NCBI RefSeq assembly: GCF_004116955.1
Contig: NZ_CP026362.1
Location: forward strand, 1,962,501-2,026,500
Direction: 5' to 3'
Source of the DNA: Bacillus vallismortis
Lineage (GTDB): Bacteria > Bacillota > Bacilli > Bacillales > Bacillaceae
DNA length: 64,000 nt
The notes below the pieces were generated by a model. That model saw nothing but the letters and a program-made list of their open reading frames with translations, was not told the DNA's origin and made no database searches. Position numbers and translations under genes: made by a program. Positions 1 to 7,022 of this stretch are shown here, in pieces; the stretch's first letter is position 1, and each line of letters starts with the position of its first letter.

Positions 1-158
1 AAAAATTTTTCCGTTTCTTTGTCAATATTGGTGACTAAATCATTCGGATTTGATTTCGTTTCAATCGTCAGATTTTTATGCATAGATTGTTTTATTCTCG
101 CGCCTGCTTCTCTTACCCATTTTTTTGCAATTTCATCAATTTCCGTCCAATTTGCCAT
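1..158 (-). CDS. suhB: Inositol monophosphatase family protein, N-terminal part (cut by window edge)
   Basis: Only the first 52 residues are present; the gene runs off the left edge. The start is the ATG at 156-158, giving MANWTEIDEIAKKWVREAG. The visible part ends with the SNPNDLVTNIDKETE segment, the conserved N-terminal region of the inositol-phosphatase (SuhB/IMPase) family, in which the later metal-binding motifs lie outside the window. The family hydrolyses myo-inositol-1-phosphate with Mg2+. In B. subtilis this is yktC/suhB beside ykzI, which matches the neighbour here. Family assignment is firm; substrate is known only for the family. Confidence 0.85.
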   Translation of the reverse strand, partial: MANWTEIDEIAKKWVREAGARIKQSMHKNLTIETKSNPNDLVTNIDKETEKF

Positions 159-296
159 TCGTATGTGCCCTCTCTTCTATGTAGACCTTTTATTTTATAG
201 GATACTGATAACGGCGGTGAAAAAGCAAGGAAAATGAAAAATATCCCTTCTCATGTAAAAACGAACCATTCACGCGGTTCGTTTTCACTATCGCTT

Positions 297-485
297 TTAC
301 CCGTTAAGACGAATCCATTCTTTTCTGAGTCGCTCAAGTTTGTTTTTGCTTTGTTCAACCTGTTCTTCATTTTCTTTTTGCATTGCTTCATACAGGGTTG
401 CCAATTCATAATCAACCTCTAGTCTCCAGACAGCTACACGATTGTCTTTCTCTTCCTTAAATCCCTCTTTCACAACTTGCCTCAT
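297..485 (-). CDS. ykzI: Small conserved hypothetical protein YkzI
   Basis: 62 residues, rich in Glu, Lys and Arg and probably all-helical (LEVDYELATLYEAMQKENEE followed by a basic C-terminus). The frame is open further upstream to an ATG at 542, but the ATG at 485 is preceded by a strong Shine-Dalgarno sequence (GGAAGGGG, about 9 nt away), while 542 has only a weak one; 485 also gives the length I recall for YkzI. No catalytic motif, signal peptide or membrane segment is visible. Function unknown. Confidence 0.75.
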   Translation of the reverse strand: MRQVVKEGFKEEKDNRVAVWRLEVDYELATLYEAMQKENEEQVEQSKNKLERLRKEWIRLNG

Positions 486-666
486 TGTCTTTCGCCCCTT
501 CCAGAGATCATTTGTTTGTAAAAAAGCATCCCATTTCGCCATTCAACAATGATTACTTCTTATATCGTATGATCCTTCTATTTACGTGTAACATGATTCT
601 GAAAATTGTGTGTTTACCTATTCGTTTATTACCACATTTCCCCTTTCTTCAAACGTGCTCAATCTT

Positions 667-694
667 TTGACGCTCGTATGAACTGTGATAAAAT
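667..694 (+). promoter_or_regulatory. Sigma-A-type promoter of yktB
   Basis: TTGACG (667-672), 16-nt spacer, TAAAAT (689-694), then a GAAGGAGG ribosome binding site just before the yktB ATG at 723. The stretch 486-666 holds nothing else I can support. Confidence 0.55.
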
Positions 695-722
695 ATGTTT
701 ACTTGCATGAAGGAGGAAAACG

Positions 723-1361
723 ATGACTCAAATGCGTTTTACAGAAGAAGACTTTAACACATTTACAATAGAAGGCTTAGACGCGCGCATGGAGGTACTA
801 AAAGAGACGGTCCGTCCGAAGCTTACAGCTCTAGGCGAACATTTCGCCCCGACTTTATCTGCTTTAACCGGAGATGAAATGTTTCCGCATGTGGCAAAGC
901 ACGCAAGAAGATCCGTCAATCCCCCTGCCGACAGCTGGGTGGCGTTTGCAAACAGCAAAAGAGGCTATAAAAAACTGCCGCATTTTCAAATTGGTTTATG
1001 GGAAAGCCACGTATTTGTGTGGTTCGCGATTATTTATGAATCCCCTATCAAAGAAGAGTACGGCAAATTGCTTGAAGCGAATCAGGAAACCATAACAAAG
1101 AATATTCCAGACAGCTTCGTTTGGTCCGCAGACCACACAAAACCGGGAGTACATAAGCAGTCTGAAATGGACAAGGAACAGCTGAAGACGTTGTTTGAGC
1201 GTTTGCAGACTGTAAAGAAAGCCGAGCTGTTATGCGGCATTCAGCTTCAAAAAGAAGAAGTGCTGAATATGAATAACCAGGAATTCCTTCAGCGCATCGA
1301 CGATGCCTTTCAGCAACTTGCTTTCTTGTACCGATTCACCCAAAAGGTATCACGAGCATAA
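723..1361 (+). CDS. yktB: YktB, UPF0637 (DUF1054) protein
   Basis: 212 residues, the full length known for this family, starting at an ATG with a perfect AGGAGG 5-10 nt upstream. It is a soluble protein without signal peptide or membrane segment. It belongs to the Firmicute-specific UPF0637/DUF1054 family; I know of no assigned reaction. It is transcribed alone and ends at a bidirectional terminator shared with convergent yktA. Identity is confident, function unknown. Confidence 0.88.
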   Translation: MTQMRFTEEDFNTFTIEGLDARMEVLKETVRPKLTALGEHFAPTLSALTGDEMFPHVAKHARRSVNPPADSWVAFANSKRGYKKLPHFQIGLWESHVFVWFAIIYESPIKEEYGKLLEANQETITKNIPDSFVWSADHTKPGVHKQSEMDKEQLKTLFERLQTVKKAELLCGIQLQKEEVLNMNNQEFLQRIDDAFQQLAFLYRFTQKVSRA

Positions 1362-1363
1362 AC

Positions 1364-1395
1364 AAGAGCCGGGGCATGAAATGCCTCCGGCTCTT
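1364..1395. terminator. Bidirectional terminator yktB/yktA
   Basis: Near-perfect hairpin AAGAGCCGG-GGCAT / ATGCC-CCGGCTCTT with a 3-nt GAA loop, followed by T-rich sequence on the plus strand, between convergent stop codons. Confidence 0.8.
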
Positions 1396-1397
1396 TC

Positions 1398-1664
1398 TTA
1401 CATCTTAATCTTCGCATGCTCAGATTCTCTCGCCTGTTTCACCGTGCGATAAGGAGAGTATGTACTTTGTTCCTCAAACTCACCGCATAGCTTTTTTTCC
1501 TCAGCCTTTCCAGGTACAATTTCCTTGAAACGGCGGTAAGCTTTAAGAAGCTCTTCACGATCTGCGCCTTTTTCATATGCAAGCTCAACCTGCTGGAAAA
1601 ACGCAATCACATCCACTGCTTCTTCGGTTGTCCAATCTTCATTCATCGGATATTGGTACTCCAT
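1398..1664 (-). CDS. yktA: YktA, UPF0223 protein
   Basis: 88 residues from the ATG at 1664 (MEYQYPMNEDWTTEEAVDV). A GTG nine bases further upstream is also in frame, but AAGGAG is correctly spaced (8 nt) only for 1664. The family (UPF0223) is a small helical protein found across bacilli; no function is established. No membrane segment or metal motif. It converges on yktB and diverges from speA. Confidence 0.85.
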   Translation of the reverse strand: MEYQYPMNEDWTTEEAVDVIAFFQQVELAYEKGADREELLKAYRRFKEIVPGKAEEKKLCGEFEEQSTYSPYRTVKQARESEHAKIKM

Positions 1665-1730
1665 TTTCTTCACTCCTTATAGATTTGCTTCCTTCAAGAG
1701 AAAGCATCTTCATTAGATCATAAATTGTTC

Positions 1731-1759
1731 TTTACATTCTTTCAAGTTCATAATATAAT
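1731..1759 (+). promoter_or_regulatory. Sigma-A-type promoter of speA
   Basis: TTTACA (1731-1736), 17-nt spacer, TATAAT (1754-1759), about 90 bp ahead of the speA start codon. Confidence 0.55.
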
Positions 1760-1848
1760 TCATTTGTTTTACGTCTAAAAAACGGTTGAGAAACTGATTT
1801 TAATACACACTATTATGCATAGGTATGATTACAAAGGTGGGAAAACAA

Positions 1849-3321
1849 TTGTCGCAACATGAAACACCCTTATATACAGGACTGAAAAAGCACGCAAGCA
1901 GACAGCCTGTTCAATTCCACATTCCCGGCCATAAAAAAGGGGCAGGAATGGACCCGGAATTCAGACAATTTATCGGTGAAAACGCGTTAAGCATAGATTT
2001 AATCAATATTGAACCATTAGATGACCTGCACGCGCCTAAAGGCATCATCAAGCAGGCACAGGATCTGGCGGCTGAAGCATTTGGCGCGGATCACACATTT
2101 TTTTCTGTTCAAGGAACAAGCGGCGCCATTATGACAATGGTGATGGCTGTTTGCGGACCTGGAGATAAAATTATTATTCCAAGAAATGTGCACAAATCAA
2201 TCATGACAGCTATTGTATTTTCCGGAGCAATTCCAATCTTTATTCATCCTGAAATTGACAATGAATTGGGCATCTCTCACGGCATTACGCTCGAGTCTGC
2301 TAAACGGGCGCTAACCGAGCATCCAGACGCAAAAGGGCTTCTTGTTATCAATCCGACTTATTTCGGTGTTGCAGCTGATTTAAAAAGCATTGTTGAACTC
2401 GCTCATTCGTTTGATGTGCCCGTTCTAGTTGATGAAGCACACGGCGTTCACATTCACTTTCACGACGAATTGCCGCTTTCAGCCATGCAGGCAGGGGCGG
2501 ATATAGCAGCTACAAGTGTACACAAGCTGGGAGGATCATTGACGCAAAGCTCTATTTTAAACATGAGAGAGGGCCTCGTTTCTAAAGACAGAGTGCAATC
2601 CATCCTGAGTATGCTGACAACAACGTCTACATCTTACTTACTTCTTGCCTCTCTGGATGTTGCCAGAAAACGTCTGGCGACAGAAGGCCATCAGCTTGCC
2701 GAAGAGACACTGAAGCTTGCCAACCAGACGAGAGACCGCCTCAATCAGATTGAAGGCATGTATTGTGTCGGTTCTGAGATTCTCGGTTCAAAAGCAGCTT
2801 ACAGCTATGACCCGACAAAATTGATTATCTCTGTTAAAAATCTTGGACTTACAGGGCATGATGTTGAAAAATGGCTTCGAGAATCCTTTAATATTGAAGT
2901 GGAACTATCCGATTTGTACAATATTTTATGTATTTTCACCCCTGGTGACAGCCAAAATGACGCAGATCAGCTTGTAGAGGCATTAACAGAGATTGCATAT
3001 CATATGTCAGAAAAAGATATAACACACCAGCAAACTGAGGTACTGCTTCCGGAAATCCCTTTATTGGCAATGACTCCGCGTGATGCTTTCTATGCCAATA
3101 CGGAGGTCATTCCATTAAAAGAAGCATCTGGACGGATTATCGCTGAATTTGTCATGGTATATCCTCCTGGTATTCCGATCTTCATTCCTGGTGAAATTAT
3201 TACAGAAGACAACATCAGCTACATTTTTAAGAATCTTGACGCAGGCCTGCCGGTTCAAGGACCTGAAGACTCAACTCTAAACATGATTCGGGTCATTAAA
3301 GAACAAAAAGCGATACAATAA
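1849..3321 (+). CDS. speA: Arginine decarboxylase SpeA (PLP-dependent)
   Basis: 490 residues from a TTG at 1849; AAAGGTGG lies 8 nt upstream, better than the in-frame ATG at 1825, and the length equals that of B. subtilis SpeA. It decarboxylates L-arginine to agmatine, the first step of putrescine and spermidine synthesis, in the cytoplasm. Visible features: the HIPGHKKGAGMDP motif near the N-terminus, VDEAHGVHIHF (PLP-contacting Asp/His), and SVHKLGGSLTQ with the PLP lysine at about residue 226, followed by the Orn/Lys/Arg decarboxylase C-terminal domain. The gene is intact, but its terminator has been split by an insertion sequence immediately downstream. Confidence 0.95.
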   Translation: MSQHETPLYTGLKKHASRQPVQFHIPGHKKGAGMDPEFRQFIGENALSIDLINIEPLDDLHAPKGIIKQAQDLAAEAFGADHTFFSVQGTSGAIMTMVMAVCGPGDKIIIPRNVHKSIMTAIVFSGAIPIFIHPEIDNELGISHGITLESAKRALTEHPDAKGLLVINPTYFGVAADLKSIVELAHSFDVPVLVDEAHGVHIHFHDELPLSAMQAGADIAATSVHKLGGSLTQSSILNMREGLVSKDRVQSILSMLTTTSTSYLLLASLDVARKRLATEGHQLAEETLKLANQTRDRLNQIEGMYCVGSEILGSKAAYSYDPTKLIISVKNLGLTGHDVEKWLRESFNIEVELSDLYNILCIFTPGDSQNDADQLVEALTEIAYHMSEKDITHQQTEVLLPEIPLLAMTPRDAFYANTEVIPLKEASGRIIAEFVMVYPPGIPIFIPGEIITEDNISYIFKNLDAGLPVQGPEDSTLNMIRVIKEQKAIQ

Positions 3322-3323
3322 AT

Positions 3324-3337
3324 AAAAAGCATGCGGC
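3324..3337. terminator. Left arm of the split speA/SR1 bidirectional terminator
   Basis: AAAAAGCATGCGGC is the left arm of a 14-bp stem whose right arm GCCGCATGCTTTTT now lies at 4632-4645. The original loop was the 4-nt CAAA, which is now duplicated on both sides of the IS (3338-3341 and 4628-4631). Rejoining the arms without the IS restores a strong terminator between convergent speA and SR1. Confidence 0.9.
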
Positions 3338-3370
3338 CAAAGGGACTGACCCCATAAGATGAGACAAATA

Positions 3371-3431
3371 AAAACACCTTCAAGTTTGAATACGGATGAT
3401 TGTTATCCGAAATTAGACTTGGAGGTGTTTT
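3371..3431 (+). promoter_or_regulatory. 5' hairpin pairing with the orfA ribosome binding site
   Basis: AAAACACCTTCAAGT (3371-3385) pairs with ACTTGGAGGTGTTTT (3417-3431) with one T/G mismatch, and an inner CGGAT/ATCCG stem (3393-3397 / 3405-3409) extends it. The right arm contains the GGAGGTG ribosome binding site of orfA and runs into a T tract. In a transcript entering from speA the site would be buried and the structure resembles a terminator. Confidence 0.65.
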
Positions 3432-3435
3432 TTTT

Positions 3436-3768
3436 ATGGGGACAAGAGTGAGTTATCCGCTTGAAGTGAAACAGAAGGCTGTAGACATGAGATTGGCAGG
3501 CGTGCCGATGAAAGAGATCATGCAGAAATTGAATATTAAGAATAAGACACAGGTTCAGACATGGGTCAGATGGTATAAGGCTGGTGATACACATCGATTT
3601 GAACAGCCTGTTGGAAAGCAATATACTTACGGAAAAGGTCCGGAGTATTCTTCCGAAATAGAGAAACTACAGGCAGAGAATCGTTACCTGAGACAACAGA
3701 ATGAAGTTTTAAAAAAGTACAACGAATTGGAAAGGAAGTTGATAGCCAAACGTCAGTCGAACTTGTAG
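3436..3768 (+). CDS. IS3-family transposase OrfA
   Basis: 110 residues from the ATG at 3436, 9 nt after GGAGGTG. The N-terminal half is a helix-turn-helix DNA-binding domain (KQKAVDMRLAGVPMKEI ... TWVRWYK); the C-terminal half (EIEKLQAENRYLRQQNEVLKKYNELERK) is a leucine-zipper-like coiled coil typical of IS3 OrfA. The A AAA AAG heptamer near the end would permit a -1 shift into the orfB frame to make the OrfAB transposase. Expressed alone it would be a DNA-binding regulator. Confidence 0.9.
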   Translation: MGTRVSYPLEVKQKAVDMRLAGVPMKEIMQKLNIKNKTQVQTWVRWYKAGDTHRFEQPVGKQYTYGKGPEYSSEIEKLQAENRYLRQQNEVLKKYNELERKLIAKRQSNL

Positions 3769-3773
3769 AAGTA

Positions 3774-4586
3774 TTGCACCGATCAATGACCGTACAGGAT
3801 ATCTGTGTTCATTTAGGTATCTCCCGAGCGTCTTATTATCGTTGGAAGAAGAATCTGACGAAGGATCAACCTAAACGCCATTTAGAAAGACAAATCGGCA
3901 CGTTGTGCCGAGAGCACAAGTATCGATATGGATATCGAAAAATCACAGCCATATTAAAAAAGGGAATGTGTATTAACCATAAAACGGTTCAGCGTATTAT
4001 GCAGAAAAATCAATGGCAGTGCCGGGTTAAGGTGAAAAAGCGCAAGAAGAATGGGCAGCCATATGCCGTGGTCGATAATATATTAGATCGGAACTTTCAG
4101 TCTGATCATCCTCTTGAAAAACTAGTAACGGACATCACGTATTTGCCTTATGGACAGAAGCAATTATACCTTTCCAGTATATTGGATGTATACAATGGAG
4201 AAGTGATTGCTTTTACGATTGGAGATAAGCAGGACACAGACTTTGTCTTACACACACTTGATCAACTGCCAACACTGCCTGAGAACTGCGTGTTACATAG
4301 TGACCAAGGATCTGTGTATACATCTTACGAGTATCAGAAAGCAGTTAAAACAAAAGGCATTACCATGAGCATGTCCCGTAAAGGGACGCCCGCTGATAAT
4401 GCCTCCATCGAATCGTTTCATTCCTCACTAAAGTCTGAAACGTTCTATCTTAACAGCATTGATCGAACCACGACCGCCATCGTAGAACGCACTGTCAAAG
4501 AATACATTTATTATTATAACAACATTCGTATTCAAACGAAACTAAACAACCAATCACCGATAAACTATCGGCAATTGGCTGTTTAA
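3774..4586 (+). CDS. IS3-family transposase OrfB (DDE integrase domain)
   Basis: 270 codons as an independent frame, but the frame is open back to the slippery heptamer at 3711-3717, so the functional product is probably the OrfAB fusion. It contains the HTH_21-like region (HKYRYGYRKITAIL) and a retroviral-type integrase core: Asp in VTDITYLPYG, Asp in VLHSDQGSVY, and Glu in NASIESFHSSLKSE, i.e. the DD(35)E triad. It is the catalytic part of the transposase and is intact. Confidence 0.92.
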   Translation: MHRSMTVQDICVHLGISRASYYRWKKNLTKDQPKRHLERQIGTLCREHKYRYGYRKITAILKKGMCINHKTVQRIMQKNQWQCRVKVKKRKKNGQPYAVVDNILDRNFQSDHPLEKLVTDITYLPYGQKQLYLSSILDVYNGEVIAFTIGDKQDTDFVLHTLDQLPTLPENCVLHSDQGSVYTSYEYQKAVKTKGITMSMSRKGTPADNASIESFHSSLKSETFYLNSIDRTTTAIVERTVKEYIYYYNNIRIQTKLNNQSPINYRQLAV

Positions 4587-4631
4587 AAGGTGTTTTGATC
4601 CCTGTCTTAAAAACGGGGGTCAGTCCCCAAA

Positions 4632-4645
4632 GCCGCATGCTTTTT
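4632..4645. terminator. Right arm of the split speA/SR1 terminator
   Basis: GCCGCATGCTTTTT, the reverse complement of 3324-3337. On the minus strand it is the 5' arm of the SR1 terminator, now without its partner. Confidence 0.88.
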
Positions 4646-4646
4646 A

Positions 4647-4766
4647 TTACTCTTCATCAACAGGACATTGACATTGTCCGCAGCATGATCCGTATAATGT
4701 TGTCACTTTCTCATCTTCAAAGTAATGAATGGCTTCGTTGCAATCTTGGCAAACAATCGTTCCCAT
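4647..4766 (-). CDS. sr1P: SR1P, small GapA-binding peptide encoded by SR1
   Basis: 39 codons from the ATG at 4766 (MGTIVCQDCNEAIHYFEDEK ... CCGQCQCPVDEE). The peptide has six cysteines, with CxxC (CQDC) near the N-terminus and CCGQCQC near the C-terminus. In B. subtilis the 39-residue SR1P binds glyceraldehyde-3-phosphate dehydrogenase GapA and stabilises the gapA operon mRNA, and it promotes the GapA-RNase J1 interaction. RNase J1 (rnjA) is encoded in this same window. The frame is complete and unaffected by the IS, which starts 19 bp past the stop codon. Confidence 0.88.
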   Translation of the reverse strand: MGTIVCQDCNEAIHYFEDEKVTTLYGSCCGQCQCPVDEE

Positions 4767-4822
4767 CTCTCATTCCCCATTTCTTTGAATTTTGAAAACG
4801 CTTAATTTCTTTTGTTGCTATT

Positions 4823-4851
4823 ATATTAATATGTCACATTTAAAATGTCAA
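4823..4851 (-). promoter_or_regulatory. SR1 promoter with CcpN-type operator
   Basis: On the minus strand: TTGACA (4846-4851), 17-nt spacer, TAATAT (4823-4828). TGTGACATATT (4828-4838) between and overlapping these elements matches the CcpN consensus TRTGHYATAYW at every position. CcpN represses SR1 under glycolytic conditions in B. subtilis, so this control appears intact even though the RNA's 3' end is altered. Confidence 0.75.
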
Positions 4852-5139
4852 CATCAATTGTATAACACATTTAATTTATATATGATGATATATAGTGTCT
4901 TTTTTATTTTTCACTATACAATCTCATCCTCCAAAAAACAGCTTTAATCGATACATATGCAAAATACATCAGGTGATTTCGTGTTTTCTTAAACTTTCAT
5001 GAAAGAACACAGCCACACATTCCTTATACCCCCAGACCGCTATGTTAAACGAATGATACGATATGTAATCTCACGTTAAAAACAGTTTCAATTATATAAC
5101 AATTAGGTAACAAGGAGCAGATTAAGCCGCCACTCATGA

Positions 5140-5157
5140 TAAACTAAAACTAGTTTA
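5140..5157. promoter_or_regulatory. Inverted repeat upstream of slp
   Basis: TAAACTA-AAAC-TAGTTTA is a perfect 7-bp inverted repeat 28 bp before the slp start. It may be an operator; no known regulator consensus is recognised. The rest of 4852-5139 holds a shorter palindrome CTTTCATGAAAG at 4994-5005 and nothing else I can support. Confidence 0.35.
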
Positions 5158-5184
5158 CTATTGTTTATACAGAGGAGAAGATAG

Positions 5185-5559
5185 ATGCGATATCGCGCGG
5201 TATTCCCCATACTGATAATAGTATTTGCTTTATCGGGCTGTACGCTTTCCACCATCAATCCGATGAAAAAAAGCCGGATTGACAATATTCATCATACACA
5301 AATTTTGTTTTTTTCTGATGAAAACCAAATTGATCAGGAAGCGCCATATTATGATGCACTGCTTGATTTAGAAAAAGATTATCCTAAGCAATTAGATAAA
5401 ATGAAGGTTTATGATAACAAAAAAGGCTGGGAAGATGAAATTGAAACCGTTCCTACCCTTATGGTTGTTGACCAACGCCATGTCGTCGTGAAAATCGAGG
5501 GATGTGTGAAAAAGAAAGAAGATATCATTAAACCATTGCAGCATGTGCTGTCAAAATAA
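5185..5559 (+). CDS. slp: Slp, small peptidoglycan-associated lipoprotein
   Basis: 124 residues. The N-terminus MRYRAVFPILIIVFALSGC is a lipoprotein signal with lipobox LSGC, so Cys19 would be lipidated and the protein held on the outer face of the membrane. The mature part contains a thioredoxin-like stretch (VYDNKKGWEDEIETVPTLMVV). ATG preceded by GAGGAG. In B. subtilis slp is a single gene next to pdhD. The precise role is not known. Confidence 0.88.
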   Translation: MRYRAVFPILIIVFALSGCTLSTINPMKKSRIDNIHHTQILFFSDENQIDQEAPYYDALLDLEKDYPKQLDKMKVYDNKKGWEDEIETVPTLMVVDQRHVVVKIEGCVKKKEDIIKPLQHVLSK

Positions 5560-5561
5560 AT

Positions 5562-5596
5562 AAAACAGCCCCCGCTTTAAGCGAGGGCTGTTTTTG
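5562..5596. terminator. Bidirectional terminator slp/pdhD
   Basis: AAAACAGCCCCCGC - TTTAA - GCGAGGGCTGTTTTT; stem of about 13 bp with one mismatch between convergent slp and pdhD. Confidence 0.85.
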
Positions 5597-5605
5597 ATAT
5601 GAGCA

Positions 5606-7018
5606 TTATTTTACGATGTGAATCGGACTTCCGATTGCCACTTCAGCTGCTTCCATTGTGATTTCGCCCAATGTTGGGTGAGCGTGAATAGTCATCGCGA
5701 TATCTTCAGCAGTCATGCCGCTTTCGATCGCTAAACTTAATTCAGAAATCATATCTGAAGCACTTGCACCGGCGATTTGCGCACCGATTACAAGGCCGTC
5801 CTCTTTACGAGTGATCAGCTTCATGAAGCCGTCTGTTTCGTTAAGAGAAAGCGCACGTCCGTTTGCTGCAAACGGGAATTTAGCAGCAACAATGTCAAGA
5901 CCTTCTTCTTTTGCCTGCGCTTCAGTGTAACCAACTGATGCAAGTTCAGGCTCTGAGAAGACAACCGCAGGAATACCAAGGTAATCGATTTCTGCAGGCT
6001 CTCCAGCGATAGCTTCTGCTGCGATTTTACCTTCGTAAGATGCTTTGTGAGCAAGCGGTGGTCCTTCGATGATGTCACCGATTGCATAAATGTTAGGTAC
6101 GTTAGTGCGGCACTGTTTGTCAGTTTTCACGACACCGCGGTCCGTCATTTCAATACCGACTTGCTCAAGTCCAAGCTCATCAGTGTTTGGACGGCGTCCT
6201 ACTGTGATCAGAACATAATCAGCATCAACCGTTTTTTCTTCGCCTTTTACTTCAAACGTAACTGTTACGCCGTCTGGTCTTTCTTCAACGCCTTTAGCCA
6301 TCGCATTTGTATGGATTTCAACGTTTCCTTTTTTCTTCAGTCTGCGTGTAACAAGAGAACTCATTTGTTTTTCAAAGCCAGGAAGAATTTCTTCTCCGCC
6401 TTCGAGAATAACAAGCTCAGTGCCAAAGTTAGCATACGCAGTTCCAAGCTCAGTTCCGATATACCCGCCGCCGATCACAACGAGCTTTTTAGGAATTTCT
6501 TTAAGAGCCAAAGCGCCTGTTGAATTTAGGACACGCTCAGTATATTTGAAGTTTGGCAATTCGATAGGACGAGAACCAGTTGCAATGATTGCATTTTTGA
6601 ACGTGTATGTTTGAGCAGAGTTCTCATCCATAACACGAACCGAATTGCTGTCTACAAAATAAGCTTCACCTTTTACAACATCTACTTTGTTGCCTTTAAG
6701 AAGACCTCCAACACCGCCAGTAAGCTTGTTTACGACAGAAGCTTTCCATTCTTGAACTTTTGTGAAATCAACTGATACGTTCTCAGCCGTGATTCCCATG
6801 TCGTCAGAATGCTTCGCATTCTCATAACGGTGGCCAGCATTGATCAGCGCTTTTGAAGGGATACATCCAACGTTCAGACAAACGCCTCCAAGAGTTGCTT
6901 TTTCAACGACTGTTACTTTTTGTCCAAGCTGCGCAGCGCGGATGGCAGCTACATAGCCGCCAGGTCCCGCACCGATTACAAGAGTATCTGTTTCAATAGG
7001 GAAATCTCCTACTACCAT
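5606..7018 (-). CDS. pdhD: Dihydrolipoyl dehydrogenase (E3 of pyruvate dehydrogenase)
   Basis: 470 residues, full length. It reoxidises the dihydrolipoyl group of E2 with NAD+. Visible motifs: the FAD-binding [18 protein letters not shown] at about residues 16-33, the redox-active disulfide [15 protein letters not shown] at about 44-58, the NAD-binding [10 protein letters not shown] in the middle, the second FAD motif [11 protein letters not shown], and the C-terminal HAHPTLGE with the catalytic His-Glu pair. Last gene of pdhABCD, 4 nt after pdhC, and ended by the terminator shared with slp. Confidence 0.97.
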   Translation of the reverse strand: MVVGDFPIETDTLVIGAGPGGYVAAIRAAQLGQKVTVVEKATLGGVCLNVGCIPSKALINAGHRYENAKHSDDMGITAENVSVDFTKVQEWKASVVNKLTGGVGGLLKGNKVDVVKGEAYFVDSNSVRVMDENSAQTYTFKNAIIATGSRPIELPNFKYTERVLNSTGALALKEIPKKLVVIGGGYIGTELGTAYANFGTELVILEGGEEILPGFEKQMSSLVTRRLKKKGNVEIHTNAMAKGVEERPDGVTVTFEVKGEEKTVDADYVLITVGRRPNTDELGLEQVGIEMTDRGVVKTDKQCRTNVPNIYAIGDIIEGPPLAHKASYEGKIAAEAIAGEPAEIDYLGIPAVVFSEPELASVGYTEAQAKEEGLDIVAAKFPFAANGRALSLNETDGFMKLITRKEDGLVIGAQIAGASASDMISELSLAIESGMTAEDIAMTIHAHPTLGEITMEAAEVAIGSPIHIVK

Positions 7019-7022
7019 AACA

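Larger units (their letters stand above)
3342..4627 (+). mobile_element. IS3-family insertion sequence, copy 1 (1286 bp)
   Basis: Bounded by a perfect 12-bp inverted repeat GGGACTGACCCC / GGGGTCAGTCCC and flanked by a 4-bp direct repeat CAAA. It encodes orfA and orfB in overlapping phase, with an A AAA AAG slippery heptamer at 3711-3717. A second copy of identical length lies at 49147-50432. The element appears complete and its transposase frames are open. The insertion point is the loop of the speA/SR1 terminator. An alternative reading of the ends (GGACTG, 6-bp repeat CCAAAG) cannot be excluded. Confidence 0.93.
4628..4816 (-). ncRNA. SR1: SR1 dual-function small RNA, terminator split by IS
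   Basis: SR1 in B. subtilis is a 205-nt RNA located between pdhD and speA. It base-pairs with ahrC mRNA (activator of arginine catabolism) and encodes the peptide SR1P. Here the promoter, the SR1P frame and about 189 nt from the predicted start (about 4816) are present, but the RNA is cut at the loop of its terminator: the last 14-nt arm and U tract lie beyond the IS at 3324-3337. Reading on into the IS, the RNA meets GGGG-ACTGA-CCCC followed by CGTTTTT (minus strand, ending near 4609), a short hairpin that could serve as a weaker terminator and would give an RNA of about 208 nt. The 3' end is therefore uncertain. Confidence 0.82.

Noticed and set aside
486..542. Longer 81-residue form of YkzI starting at 542
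   Set aside because: No good Shine-Dalgarno sequence for that ATG, while the internal ATG at 485 has a strong one and matches the known protein length.
1825..1848. Upstream ATG start for speA
   Set aside because: The AAAGGTGG site is placed for the TTG at 1849, and the homologous protein begins there.
6047..6523. 158-codon plus-strand frame inside pdhD
   Set aside because: It is antisense to a fully conserved enzyme gene, has no ribosome binding site and no recognisable protein; it mirrors the codon usage of pdhD.
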